NCBI RefSeq assembly: GCF_964340395.1
Contig: NC_135566.1
Coordinates: forward strand, 5,496,501 to 5,556,500
Origin: Glandiceps talaboti
Taxonomy: Eukaryota; Hemichordata; Enteropneusta; Spengelidae
Length of the DNA: 60,000 nt
Direction of reading: 5' to 3'
This document shows positions 42,476-56,964 of this stretch, piece after piece (position 1 is the stretch's first letter; every line of letters starts with the position of its first letter). The notes under the pieces are model-generated. The model did no database searches. It had not been told where the DNA came from and saw nothing but the letters and a program-made list of their open reading frames with translations. The position numbers and the translations under genes were made by a program.

Positions 42476-44810
42476 GCATATAAGATCTTACACTTAAAGG
42501 GATATAATCCACAATTTAATTTCTTTTTACATTTTTGTGAATGGTACTTATAATTGTCATGACTCACAGTCTATATAATTTATGATGAATGGTTAAATGG
42601 CATTACCATCTGTGACAAAATTTACTGCTTTCCCTAACAACTCATTGAATGGTTTGGATGAGTTGTGCTTTTCAGTCTTAAGTTAATACATTCTGACAGT
42701 GATAATTTATGGCCAACCTTTAATTTTTTATATCTATGTGTTAGTTTCAACACCATGTACTATCTAGGGGCTAGTAAAACTGTGGCAAAGAGTGTGTTTA
42801 GATGGAATAATCAATCACCAATGTTGTCTACATGTACATAGCTAAAGTACAAATACTAATTATGTAGACAAATTTATGCTGCCCATGCTTCATAAATTGA
42901 AATCACTGCATGAATTTGAATATTAAATATTAAAGTAAATATTAACGTATATAAATCATAAAATGTTTCATTTTATGATTAGTTTAGCATACAGATGTAA
43001 CACGGAATAATGTTGCACTCTCAAGAGATACCAATTCAGCTGAAAAAGTTTGATGATTTTGCTTGGCTTTTAGATACTCTATTTTTCAGAAATCTACGCA
43101 AATTATTAATTTCTGAAAAATATTTTATTTACTGTAGATTAGTTTTTTTTCAAGGAAAAATAAAGTTTTCACAGTAAGATCTCCACAGGCATGTATATGT
43201 GTACATTCAACTTCTACCAAGCATTGTACTAATGTGCAAAGTAATACAGAAGACATTTAAATGTGAGGTTTATTTCCCTACGGTGTGTGACCTATCAAAA
43301 GATTGAATGCTTATTAATTTGATTTTGACGTGATTGATGGCTGTGTGCAAGTCTACCGTTGACACAAGTTGTTCTCATGTCGTTAAGTGAGAGAATTGGA
43401 CCATATGGGAAATCAGTCATTTCTTTACTCAAAAAGCAGAAAATAGCTCGCAGTCATCAATTTACATTACTAGATACAGGTTCCCAAACAGTACATGCAT
43501 TTTATCGCAAACACAGACACACAGACAGCATGTGTTATCAGCCTTTAGCAAATAGCATTGACGAGTGTGTTATGAATACATAAATTTCACATGTAAGTCA
43601 TGTTTTGGATACTGAGTGCACTGATGTAATGGATGCAAGATTTGACGAAAATTGCAGATCTAAGCACGTACTTCCTCAATATGGTGAAAATGAGGTCTTA
43701 GCTAACTTGTAGTTGCCATATCATATGTACTTAAAGATAGGATAAAGTAGATAAATTTATGTATTATTAGGACATGTTATTGACTTCAAATTCTGCTCTC
43801 TTACAAGTGAGAAAGTTATCTGTAATTAACAGTGGCGTCAGACACACCCGAGTGATGTTTGCAAATTTCACAGCAGTATTAGATCAAAGTTCCTCTATTA
43901 TGTGATAGAGGGAATGTCATTAAACCCAGTATGTGTTCAGGATGATTGCACAATGTCACACAAGTTCAATAAATGAACAAAGTTCATTTAGGCCAAATAC
44001 CCCCTTCCCTAAACGAACAGTCACAAGTGTGATATGAACATGTTGATATATGGTGTATAACCATGGTCAAAATCGTAGCAGTCAAACCACTATACAGTTT
44101 AAAAACATGGTAAAACACATTAAAAACTAACCAGAAACCAAGCACTGTATATCACATATAGCAGTAAACTTATCAACATCTCAGTAGTAAATACAGAACC
44201 TTTTACCACTCTAGGCGTGAAAGTTTTCAAAATTTGGTTAGACCTACAAAATGAAGTTCAGCAAATGCATTGACATCAGACCCTTTCCTAAAGGAACAAA
44301 GTTTGTTTTAATATTGAGCTTTAATGTGACATTGTGCGATTGTCCCTTAACTCTATACTGTGTGGGTGGGACTATCTGAAACAAGTAGCTACAAGTTTGT
44401 CATCACTGGCTATTGACAAAACAACACAGAAATACGGATAATACTTTAAGTACAATATATATCCTTCTCTTAGTACTTGACATACTTCTTTGTTCTAATA
44501 GTTCCATTAGTTGTTACTGTACTAGAAGTTGATCAAAAATTGACTAAAATTCATGTGCAATGCATTTAATCCTCTGAAAACACTGTTTCAATTGTAAAGA
44601 TTTTGTTCCTAGAACATGTTACCTACTTGATGGAAATCGAATGCTAAAAATAGCTCTATACTAAGCTCCATCAGTGTAACCTTATTTTGCTAATGTGGCT
44701 TAGCTTATTTATTTCTTCCTGTTTCTTTGTGACCTGATTGACCCGATGTTATTTGTTTCAACCTGCAAAACCTGCAACTGGGATATTTTTGTCATCAAAT
44801 AAACAAAAGA

Positions 44811-45095
44811 TATATTCACTAAAAATTGGTCAATTATTTATAAAAAGAAATCGCATCTGTTAATTAGTGGTCAATGTTATCTGTAGGGGGTGTAGTGACA
44901 AATTTACATTTTGAGCGAAAGTTTGGTTTTGAATCTGTTACCATGTTAAAACTGTACTAGATGCATAAACTAGAGTATGTTTTCAAGCAGACAATACATG
45001 TATATTCACTAAAATACCAATAATTAGACATTGCACATGTTAATCTCTGGTTGATATTATCCATAAGCGGTACAGTAACAGTTTGGAATTGTGAT
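44811..45095 (+). repeat. Two-copy repeat, 190 bp apart
   Basis: atattcactaaaaat and atattcactaaaatac start each copy; both continue with aattat, gcacatgttaat/gcatctgttaatt, tggtcaatgttat/tggttgatattat and gtgacaaattt/gtaacagttt. Confidence 0.65.
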
Positions 45096-47731
45096 CGCTG
45101 TTGATGGCACTGATTTTTGGGTGTGGACCCAAAAATATTTGATTTATCATGTATATGGCTACAAAAAATATGTTTACCCACAGGTGATGCAATACTGTTC
45201 AGGGTGTATGATATTATGTGAAAACTACTGTACGTAACAAAACATTTTCAAAACAAAAATATGTTCCAGTTGCAGCTAATGCACCTTTGAAAAGAATACA
45301 TCTTTGAACAAAATAATTCCCAATGGCTGGATTAGGAAAGGAAACAATGTCAACGATGGTAAAATGGTGACAAAGAACCTTTATTTGGTACACATAGATT
45401 TGTTTGTGTATCAATATAGATGAAAACTGCGGGGAATTTCTCAGGGATTATCTTTTTAGGAGGATAGATCTAAGCAAATTTGTGAATTGTACTTTGTTCT
45501 TCATTGACATAACTAGCTTTTGTCACTATGTACAATATAATTTTATTCATCTTTTACATTTAATATTTGTCACAATGATCTGGGTTTCTCAAATGAACAG
45601 CTGACCCAATGCACAAGTACCTGTCACCAAATCTACTTTATTGTCTATGAAAGTGAAATGATGATGATGAAAACAGACAAAGAATATAGCGTTTTACAGG
45701 TAGTGTTTTATTAATATGGTTTTGTAGTACATGTAATTTGGAAAATTTTCATCCATCTCAGTACGAAAACTAATTTCGTATTGGAAGTTATATTGTTCAT
45801 GTTACGTCAATCCACACACTAATACCTAAGACAGCATGCCCTCATACCACTGCATGCAGTAAATGACATCACTTACAATGTTTTATGTTCTCTTTAAACT
45901 TCATTGCTGATGGTAAACAAATATATAAATTTTTAGTTTCACCTTGGCCAGCTTGTTTGAGTAATTCCTTGTAAATCATTCCTTGTGTTGTCATTTATTA
46001 CCCACTAGGAATGTCTCTAAATTTGGTCAACTGCTCAGACTAAAGGTTTTTACTTATATTTTTAAAATATGTGACATTTAGTTTTGCGAAACTGCTGAAA
46101 ACAGGATAACGGTTACCATGGTTACACACAGATTACATTTATAGTACATACCTCTCCTTATATTTATTAACAAATAGATATGGATGACAAGACAGATTTA
46201 CTGACAATAGTCCAATGACCTCTGGTTTGCTGAAGCACCTATCAATAAATGAAATTTCTTGTACTGACCAATGCAAACTATTCCTCTTGAATAAACCTAA
46301 TAATGATGAAAAATCTGATTAAAAGGGTATCCTTATAATAAGAGTTTTCATTCATGGAGTCTTCCATAAAGACACCCTGAATGACATACTTTGGTAGCAT
46401 AGTGTAATATGTACATAACACTGTCTCCTGTTATCTTGTATCAATTTCCTGGACATGATTAAAGCCTATGTCGTATTAAAATGAAAAAGTTGAGTGAGAA
46501 TAAAACAGATATCTGGTACAGCTATTGACAAAGTTGCTCCTGAACAGAATGATGATTCTATATATATAACCATTCTGGCTCCATTGATAAGAATGTAGGA
46601 TTCAAATATTTGGCTTTAACTAAGGATGGTCATACTCAATCAAGCAAAATAAATTTTTAATTGCACTTCTATGCATTATTAGTCTTGCAATGATGCCTAC
46701 AATAATCAACATCCCTACTGAGAGATTATAGAAGAAATTGCAATGGCCCTAAACTGTAACTCCACAAGTGTGTGTATGTAAGCAAAAAATATTGTTTCTT
46801 ACTGAAAGTTGGGAACTCTAATAAAACAAAATTATGCTTCAAAGTTTCCTCATGACTTTAAATGTCATTTCTAAGTCATTCAGACTATACAGTATGATTA
46901 TGAATTTAAAGTATCACCAACATGTACACAGTTACTTTTTCAAAACTTTTAAAAATATTTAACCGACTGACCAACCCATCATTTTTAAGGTGTTACAATG
47001 CAAAACATAGAATTAAGTATGGACATCCTAATAGAGCTTATGCTGTCAATCTGGGATTGTTACTAAAGTCATCAAAGTTACCATTTGACCTATGACCAAT
47101 ATAGACAGTCTTATGACAAAGTTAACATTAGATATTTGAGGATGTTTTTATTTGGACATCTATGCCTTGTAATGAAGCCTACAATAACCAACATCCAGCC
47201 AGTTGAGCATCCACAGAGGACAGTGACAGGCTCTATAATTACTTCTGTGTGTTACGACTGAATTGAAAGCACTGTTTGCAACAACATTATGATTAAACAT
47301 GGTTCTGTATGTGCCTTGTATATAAACAACATCCTTCTCTGCTACTAAAAAAATAGTCAGTTCAAAGTTAGGCCAAAAATAAATATTGTTTCTTGTCAGG
47401 AAATTTTGTCTGAAGTGGTGCGGCAATGCAAATTTTTTTATCATTTATTTAAAAAAAAAAATTTTCTTCTCAGCAAACCTGTCACTCAATCTACTATTTC
47501 TGGCAGTTACTGTTCTTTTTATTTAGTACTTTAGAGCAAGTGTGTATGTGGGGCAGATGTCATTTGCTTATTCATGATTGGCTCTGCAGTTGTCTTCATT
47601 GAAGTAGGGAAGGTTATTGTGGTTCCCCCTGGATCTGCAGACTACCGGTTCTTTGTACATGGGCTGGACAAATGTGAAAAAAGACCAACGCAAGGGTATT
47701 TCATAGTGATGTGCGCTGACCAGAAACATTA

Positions 47732-47733
47732 TT

Positions 47734-47764
<31 letters not shown>

Positions 47765-47766
47765 GG
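47732..47766 (+). repeat. T12-G23 homopolymer tract
   Basis: Twelve T followed by 23 G. A G-run of this length can form G-quadruplexes and is also a place where assembly or sequencing length errors are common. Confidence 0.98.
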
Positions 47767-50700
47767 CTTAAAGGTATGCAGTGTTCCTTTGAGCTTTTGA
47801 GAACAAATGGCACATGGATGTCACATGAAGAACATAGTTACACAGAGACACGCGACATTGCCATACCAGTATTCCTAACGTGATATCAGTATGAATAAAA
47901 TAGTGCTTACTTTTAAGCTAGTAAAACAGGTACATAGCCATGTTGGGCATTTTATGCACATGTACATGTAAGGTGATTATTGACACATGTTGAAAAGTTT
48001 ATAGCTAATACATGTACAAGGTGCTTATGTTCTGCAGTTCATGTTATCTGTGTCAGCGCTGCACACTGTAAACATACCAATTAGACTAACAGAAGTTTGA
48101 GTCATAAAAGACTGAGTCATTTACTTTGCTTAGATTTTTCTTCAGGGTCCATTCAATATTATGCACTATTATTATATGTTAAACTGTAAACATGGTAAAA
48201 TATACACCTTACATTCTAAACAAAGGGATGGCTAAATGATGACGCCAAGGAAGATTATTTCTTCAGATTATACTTCACAATGGGAAAGAGATGTCTTCAT
48301 AGCTGAAGTTAAAATTATTCAGTTAAGATTAAAATGTTACAATGTGTTGTAAAATGCACTGAATCGCAGCAAAAGATTTGACAAGGATTACTTCAATCTA
48401 AGTATTATTGGGCCTAATGGAGCAATAAATTTACCTTGCCTACAGAAAATTCTACTTTACCAGGCATGTTTCTTTTATAAATCAAATGGGGAAAGTGGAT
48501 GAAGCGAAATTTCATATAACCCATTTTTGGGGGTTAAGAAGGCTATGTAATCCTCTTTGGAGCATACATGTTGTAGAAATGACTATATGAACAGCTCTGC
48601 ATTAGTTCATTGAAAGAAATTACAAACATTAAAAAGCATTATGGTGAGAAGTCTTCAGTTGCTGCTATTCTTCAAGGTATTATTTTAAACCAAGGAATTC
48701 CTGGTGTTTAATCATCCTGTGGCTGGATGCAGTATTAAAAGTGACATACTAAAACTTTATGTATGGTGACTATTGCTCTTCCTTTAAAGGGGCACAAACT
48801 GGGTTTAGATGTTTTGGGCAGTACGTCTTGCTGATATTTAAATTATACTTTTGATAGTATTCTACTTACAGAAGCATATACTTAATCATAACTTCATCGC
48901 CTGAACTCAAACCTGGTGCTCAGTTATATATCTACCTTATAAATGATCTGATGATGTAATTTATTATACTTGTATGTAAAATTTTGAAGAAATTCCTAAT
49001 ATGCAATCAACCATTCTAACAATGTTGGAAGACAATTGTAATAATTCATAGAAGACATATTAGTAACTCATTTTTATTTTCACCAAAAAGAATGACAGAA
49101 CTTAGACTGACAATGACATTAGTATTATACTAGAATAGTTTACTCAAGGTTTCATGTGATCATTTTTATGTGAGTAAAAACGTTATAAACTCAGCTTCGT
49201 CTTCTGGTACACAGTTTAGATCACAGCTACTTCTATTACTGCTTTCATCAAGGTGCGCTTTGTTATTGAAGGTTGTTGTGTCCTTAAAAATCTGTTTGGT
49301 TTGTTGAAATTTGAGTGTAAGTGTGCATGTGTGTCTATGTTAACACTTTCACATCTGGTTAATGAATAAGTATAAATTGGACATTCCCTTTGATATGGTA
49401 AAGGAGATCTTCAGATTCAAAGCCAATACATAGATGTGCTTTAAAATCATGACCTGGGGATTAAAGATAGTGATACTGAAATTTTACTTCAGAGTCTCAT
49501 ACAGCAGGTTTGAGATTACACCCATCAAGTTAGTAATATCTTTCTTTTATGAATAATTCAGCCAAAATATATAGGATAACTGGTTTATTGAGGTTGGACG
49601 AAAGGCCCGCCTTTTCATTAAAAATGCAGTAAAAGATAATCTTACATCCCCAATCAATGTAGGAAGAGATTACTATAAATATTTCAATAATATCTACATG
49701 AGCAGGGTCACCAAAATAACCAATATTAGGTTATTAGTCAGAATATTTCCGGCTGACACAGTAATTTTTTATTCTGAGAAGCATGAAAATGTCTTTGCTG
49801 AATAACATCATAAAGATTGAACATGTTATTAAATATTATGGCCTGCTTTCTTTTATACCAAAGGTTAAACTTAAATCTATGTAGTAAAATCTTTCAGGTG
49901 TCCTTCTTATTTCTTTTAAAATTACTTGACTATTAACCCCTTTACCTAAATCTGTAACACCTGTCAGGACTACTTGTTATTGAATCAACTTATTAAATTT
50001 GGAAATCTTTTGAACTGACTATTTCCAAACCATTTATATGCACATATCTCGCTATCTCATCAAGAAACCATAGTTCTGTTCAATTGGGCTAAAAGGTTCA
50101 ATCCACACCAAATGCTTTGTTGAATAGACATGTTTTTTAGTTTGTTTTTGAAAGTGTTCAGATTTGGTGAGTGACTTTTATGTTTAAAGGTAAAGACTTC
50201 CAGTCTGGGAGTACAGTTTGGAAATGCACAGCAACCATATGTCTTGTTCATGAATTCATTTAACAGCTACACACTCTTGTTAGCCGAACAAAGGGAACAT
50301 GTTGGTGTGTAATTAATTGACATGAGTGTTATATTTTAAATGACTTGCGGAAGTTGATCAAGTGAACATATGTACAATAATTCAGATCAAATATGTAATT
50401 CTTCCAGCTGAATATGATGCAGAATGACTACTGGTAGTTCAGCACATGATTTGATGATAAATATTATAGGAACTTGTGATTGGAACGCTAAGTATACTGA
50501 TATCTTTTGTAAATTATACATGAAATCCGGAAATTCAATATGCAAGCATGATGAAACATATTTGAGATGACATCATAGCATATACAATTCATTGCTTATT
50601 AATACAAGCCTTGGTTCATTTCCTGGCAGAGGAAATGAAATTTAAAAAAGCGTAAAAAAAATGAAAATGGTATATTATACACAATGAAATTGTTCACATA

Positions 50701-51029
50701 TTGAATTACAGACTGGATGCACACTTAAACGAATAACATTGTATCAAACAATGTCGTGCAATGATCAATACATGTGAAAATTTTTTAATCTGTCTATAGA
50801 GTGTTATATATACAAAAAATATTCCTATGCCACAAAAAGGCTATGAAGAATTTAGTCAGTTCCATCTCACTCAGACACATTTCTATATACACTGCACAAA
50901 ATAAACAAGGGAAACTCAAATGTGATTACATTTTCCAAATGCTCAGAAGAGTTTTCCACCTGTTCACAGAACATCTTAAGGTCAATGAATGTAAGAACAG
51001 CAATATGAAATGCAAAGGAGAGCTAAGAC

Positions 51030-52230
51030 ATCAATTACATAATAAATTTGGTCAGTGTTTGACTTTCAAGAATCCAGCTATACTTCTTTTGATAACAATA
51101 TTCGCACTCTCTCACTTAAAATTACAACTTTGATAATACATTAACAACAAGTGTCTCCTTCAAAGACAGTTGTTTTGGTAGGGTTCATCTGAAATCCATT
51201 TTGTAGAGACAACAATGTGTCTGAAAAAATTCAGATATCACAAACATTGTCAAATGCCACAAAATGGAATCATAGTGGAATTCGAGCGTGTATTGCATTT
51301 TATGTCATTTGTTAGACCCGTGTCTACAGATACATATGTAGATAATCAGCTATTCAGCTATCTTCCTTATCTAGCAACACTGACAACCTCTGACTTGCAA
51401 TTACGACTTTGATAGTACATATACATTAACATTAATAAGTGTCTTCTTAAAGGACAGTCTGGGCAGGGTCCATCTAAAATCATGTAGATGTACGCATGAG
51501 TACCACAGTACACATTTGTTAAAAGTCACTATTTGGTTTTCAAGATTAAAATCAGCATAGCCTATCTTTCTTTAATATGATAACAACACTCAAACCGCTA
51601 AAGGTTCCTCTAAAATAATGTGGATATAGGTATGAGTACTACAGTACACATTTGTGAAGAGTCACTGTTTGATTTTCAAGGCTTCAGCTATCTTTCTTTT
51701 GAGAACGACATTCTCTGAGATGCAATTACAGTTTTGATGGTAAATGTACATTAAGGATAACAAGTGTCTTCTGCAAGAACAGTCTGGGCAGGGTTAATCT
51801 AAAATCCATTTTGTACAGACAACAATTTGTCTCTAAGAATTCACCTCTCAAGTCCTAGATACCAAAAACATATTCACATGCCACAAAATGGAATCATAGT
51901 TGAGTACGTATTGCATATTATCTCATTGAGATCCATGTCTAAAAATACATATGTAGATGTAGGCATAAGTACTAGAGTGCACATTTGATAAAAGTCAGTA
52001 TTTGATTTTCAAGACTTCAGCTACACTTCAAGGAGAGTCTGAGCTGGGTTCATCTCGAATCCATTGTGTACAGACAACAATTTGTCTCTAAGATTTCATC
52101 TCTCAAGTTGCAGATATCAAAAACATGATGCCGCAAAGTACAATAATTATGGAGTATTAAATACTGAATTTCATCTCATTGATGATTGAGATCCATTTGT
52201 ACAGTACATGCATGCATGTACATTGTATAC
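51030..52230 (+). repeat. Satellite-like decayed tandem repeat
   Basis: Repeating order of blocks: cagtatttgattttcaag-cttcagct-tacttct; attacaactttgatagtaca; acaagtgtcttc; cagtctgggcagggttcatc; aaaatccattttgtacagac; aacaatttgtctctaagaat; atgccacaaaatggaatcat; tacatatgtagatgtaggca. Three to five partial copies; a stray piece lies at 52998-53062 (agtctgggcaggatccatct). Frames at 50801-51412 are chance openings. Confidence 0.8.
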
Positions 52231-52464
52231 TCTACTTGATTACAAAGGTTTCAAATATATTTCTTATGAAAATAACATTCAGACTTTAAATCATGTAATT
52301 ACATTGCACAGCTTTGATATAACATAATACCGTTTTGTTCATTTTTATTTATTGACAAGCATCAAACTTTACATGAAACAGTTTAATCATTCTGATTAGC
52401 TGAAATACTCAATCTTCTAGAATGCATACACTATATTATACAATGTACAAGCCAAGATATTGTA

Positions 52465-52757
52465 TTTGAACAGAAAATATGGACTGTATATCTTGGTTGT
52501 TCTGTGTCATGGCAATCCTTGTCTACATCACTGGTTTTTGTAGTGCTCGAAATGTGAATGAAAATGTTCCAAATCACCATTATTTTACCATTTTTTTCTG
52601 CATTATGCTTGAGGAGGTACAATATAATTCCCAAATATTTTCTTCATTCAACCAGAAAATACTCATCTAGCGACTAGTATTGACAAGGCCACTTAGGTTA
52701 CTCGTATTTTTCTTGGCTCAATGAAAAATATTGGGGAATAATATCTAAATGTCCATG
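52465..52757 (+). repeat. Dispersed hairpin-bearing repeat, copy 3
   Basis: tctacatcactggtttttg, ttaccatttttttctgcatt, gcgactagtattgacaagg, acttaggttactcgtatttt and aaatattggggaataat match the other copies. The mid-part is diverged. Confidence 0.7.
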
Positions 52758-53324
52758 TGAAAAAGCTGTCAAACAAGTATGGACTATGTGTCCATTTGTA
52801 AACAAATTGTTTAATTTGTAATACTCTGATAGCGTTTGATCATTAGGCAATAATACATGTACATAATTCAGCAAATACAACAACATACTGAAGTTGAAAA
52901 TAAGGGCAAAAGTTATGGAAAAACTAGTTTTAGTTTAAGCTACAATGACTTTAACCGTAATACGAAATGTAAATGCCTCAAATTAGCTCAAGGATATAGT
53001 AGTCTGGGCAGGATCCATCTAAATCCCATTTTATGCAGACAACAGCATGTCACTGAGAGTTCACAGCCTTGAGTATACACATGGTAATAAAAATCCAACA
53101 AGTTCAGTTGAGGACAACTGATAATGATTAACCATTAAGTGAAAGTGTTTTTCTCAGTATAGACTGTCCCTGACCTGTAGAATTTCATCATTTGCACCTT
53201 TAAAGGTGAACTTTTATTACTTAGAAGTCAACAGATTTAGATGCACTGAAACGTATAAACTTATAAGGTAGGAAAGACAGACGTGTAATATACCATTACA
53301 CCATGTTCGCGCTATTTAGAACAA

Positions 53325-53648
53325 AAATAATGGAATATATACTCTCATGTATGTCACGACAACGCGTGTCTGTGCTACTGGTTCTGCTGTGTTCGAAATA
53401 AGAGTCAAAACGTTTAAAATTGCCATTACTTTCCCTCATTTTTTTTGCTATTACTGGCGCTGGTATAATTATGTTATTCTCCAATATTTCGAAAAATACT
53501 CGTGACCTAAGGGTTGTCACTACTTGTCTAAGGGTTGACCTAAGGGTTGTCACTACTTGTCTATTGACTCATAGTGACAAAGACCCCTTAGGTCACTCAT
53601 ATTTTCCTTGGCTAAAAGGAGAAAAATATTGGGAATAACATCTAAATG
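53325..53648 (+). repeat. Dispersed hairpin-bearing repeat, copy 4
   Basis: Best copy to see the fold: atgttattctccaatattt ... gtgacctaagggttgtcac pairs with gtgacaaagaccccttaggtc ... aaatattgggaataacat (in pieces). It has a local duplication of ctaagggttgtcactacttg. Confidence 0.8.
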
Positions 53649-54074
53649 TAGGAAAGACAGATAGAAGTGTAATATACCATGATTATAGTAGTAGTCAACT
53701 ACAAGTAATTAAAGAATTATTATAATTAATCTCACAATATATTTATGTTACAAAAGACTGTATTTTCAAATCATTATTTATCTTAACATATCATTCGATG
53801 ATAATTGCAATACATGTAAAAAGGTTATGGTAATAATTTCCTTATAGTCTTGCTGCACAGATTAAAACACTGTATAAGGATGCTAACTCTGTTTTGATAA
53901 GTGAAAGAAAATAAAACTTTAACATTTCAGTTTTTATCAAACATCATAAAATAATTCACTATATTTCTTTCTCATTTTAATGTTTTGCATTCAGAGGCAG
54001 AGAAGGATGAATATGTCTTGACACACTGCTTTGTTTGTTATTAACTGTCACATCAAAGTCTTGTCGGCTATGAC

Positions 54075-54445
54075 AACATACTCTTTCAGCTTAGACTTGG
54101 CAGAGGTCAATGACTATCCTTGTTTTTCCAGTCAATGTTCAGTATCTAAATCTGACATGTCTTGAATATTTAACAGACTTGTCAGATTTAGATATTAAAA
54201 TCTATAGTATATGTGTACATAGAGTGAAAAATGATAACACTGGTATTTGCCATTCTACACCATGTCTTGTCACCTATGCATGAAAATAGATTCTTTCAGC
54301 TTACAAGTTGCACTGAACGAGGGTCAACGACTTTCTCTATCTTTTCCTGTCAATATACAGTATCCCAATCTGACAAGTCTATTAGACATTTATTGTGTAC
54401 ATAAAGTGAAAATTGATAACAGTAGGATTTGCTATACTACCTCAG
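54075..54445 (+). repeat. Two-copy tandem repeat, about 215 bp
   Basis: ctttcagctta, gaggtcaatgact/gagggtcaacgact, tttccagtcaat/ttcctgtcaat, cagtatc, aatctgacatgtctt/aatctgacaagtct, gtgtacatagagtgaaaa and tgataaca-tggtattt occur in the same order in both copies. Confidence 0.8.
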
Positions 54446-55511
54446 GTTGTTTCTTTCTATAGCACTGACTTGTCATAGTTTAGTCATCAATGTTTACCCA
54501 GCTGCACTGAAAACTCTCCTGTTTACAATTACAGGCTTTTTAATATTCTTTTGATCAACATAGAAAGGAATGATGAGGACATTCCCACTGACATGGCAAC
54601 TTTCATCTTGTCTAGAAATTTCATAAAGTCTTTATCAAATAAGAAGACGTTCACCTGTACTATTCAGCACAGTAAAATTTCAATGAGCGAAAAATGTGGC
54701 ATAAATGTAGTACGGAAACTGTGATACATGTGCGTGATCAACATACTAATAATTGTTTGCTTTTCCTTAAAATTAAATGTCACGCTTTGTAAGCTATTAA
54801 CTATATATTACAATTTGTGATATACTATATGCATGCGTGGTTGTAAAATGATGGAGTACAAAGAACTCGAGAACAGTTCGATTTACACTCTTTACACCTG
54901 AATTGCTTTGACATGTTCCTATTTTGATGAGAAAGCTTTTCATATCGTGCAAAATATAATAGAGAAAAGAGTCACATTATCAATGGATCATGCTCTTCTT
55001 TTGTATGGTACATGGTTCACTTTTAAAATATGATGGTATGTAGTCGGTACACTATCATCATGAATAGCACGTTATATGAAAGCATACATTGCATTGTACA
55101 ATTTCTATAAGGTTTTCATTTTCACTATCTGTGGCTAGTCAAACATGAAACTGAATCACTTTATGAGCCACAAGACTATTAATACCATTGACAGTTTATC
55201 TGGAATAAATTAATTAAAATTATGAATTAACTTATCAAACCTATGAGTTATACAGGTACAAATCATGCAGTGCTAAGCCATATATTAAGATGATTTTTTG
55301 TGTTATTTGTGCACACAAAACTACAACTTGGGGAAAAAGGGATTACTTGTTATTTTAAAACATTTTAGAAAGTGACACAGATAAATATTATTTAGTGACT
55401 ACCTCCATTTTCTGAAAGAAAGTAATGGTAAAGTCACATATTAAAACTAAAAGTTTAATTCATACAAAATGTATCATTAACAGTATAACTTTTTGTTATT
55501 TTTGAATGATT

Positions 55512-55615
<104 letters not shown>

Positions 55616-56274
55616 CATGTTGTGTACATGTGCACCAATTTCATTTTGAAAGTGATAGTGAACCAGGTTCAATGGAAGTCACACATTGTGCAACAAAAGG
55701 GTAAACTTCTTAACGTTTTTTGATTTTGAAGAATTTGTTTAAAATGAAAGAAGTACAAATGTATATGTATGAAGTAGAAATTCCTTACTGAAAATAATGC
55801 TCCTACAGTTGAAGTCAAAAGGGTAGATCCATTAAAGTTCCAGACACAACACACAGAGTGGAACAAAGTAAGCACGACAAAGAACGGCAATTGGATTTCC
55901 CTAATGGAATCGAAGGCATGCATTAGGGAAATGAATTACTGCATCTAAAAGCGGTGAAATACTCAGACAAGATATTATGAACCGTGATTAGAGTCTTCAC
56001 TACTAACAAAATCACTGACCTTTTGCACTTTCAAAATCTACCATGTGAAATCATTAATCATGTGCTTGAAAAGCTTTTTCTAACCTTCCTCTTTCTTCTA
56101 ATAAGCTTGATAAAGACTTTTTGCACATGTGTATGTGGGTGAAGATTTGTGGAAACGATCATAACCTTTTAGCATTTTGGGAAATAGATTGACTTTACTC
56201 CTATGGCTTAATTGTCTATGTGATCATTTAGTTCTCTCTAATTACAATCTAGGTAATTTACAACAACTCATTCT

Positions 56275-56410
56275 GAAAGGATAAAATACTGGATTTCTAG
56301 CAGTTTGCTATCGTTGTTGGTAGTAGTACTGAAAGAATAAAATACTGGATTTCTAGCAGTTTGCTATCGTTGTTGGTAGTAGTACTAAAAGAATAAGATA
56401 CTGGATTTCC
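56275..56410 (+). repeat. 56-bp tandem repeat, 2.4 copies
   Basis: 56275-56330 and 56331-56386 are nearly identical (gaaaggataaaatactggat to gttggtagtagtact), followed by a partial third unit; another stray tactggatttgcaat lies at 56460. Confidence 0.95.
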
Positions 56411-56964
56411 AATACTCTCTTGGAGTTGATGACATCAGGCTGAAAGAGGAATGACTGGAATACTGGATTTGCAATGTACTGATGGTCAAATAAGAAATAC
56501 AGATTTCTGTTAATGCTTTGGAGGTGTATGTAATACTATACAGAATAATCTAAAGAAGGTGGGAATTCTTAGTTTCAATCCTAGTTGTTGGTTTTCTCAT
56601 ACACTGTTGATGTGTTTCATGCTTACAATATGATAAAAGATGGACTTTTGATGCAATCTGCCAGAAAAAAGAATCTGCCAAAGGGAAAAATACCCTATTA
56701 CATATTTTTTAATATTTGAAAGTCAACTTCCCTTAATCTTTATAGATTGATCAATATATCAATTTCATATTACATGGGGAGGGGGTTACAATTTACAAGG
56801 GGGAGGAATATCAGTTTAAATTGCTGGTTTGATTAAAGTTATAAAACAGTTTCTCAGCTGATGATATTTAACCAAGCTAATGCCATGACTAGCCATGCAA
56901 TTATTTCGTACCGAGTTTGGATGTTTCATATCTACTGGTTATACCTTACAGGCATGTCAAAATC

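Larger units (their letters stand above)
42476..51029. other. No gene recognised, 42.5-51.0 kb
   Basis: AT-rich with the two-copy repeat at 44811-45095 and the T12-G23 tract. A vague repeat (tgcctacaataatcaacatcc near 46693 and agcctacaataaccaacatcc near 47176, each continuing differently) suggests another decayed duplication. No exon pattern stands out. Confidence 0.5.

Noticed and set aside
50801-51412. Plus-strand 110-aa and 65-aa frames
   Set aside because: Lie in a decayed tandem repeat; they are not conserved between repeat copies.
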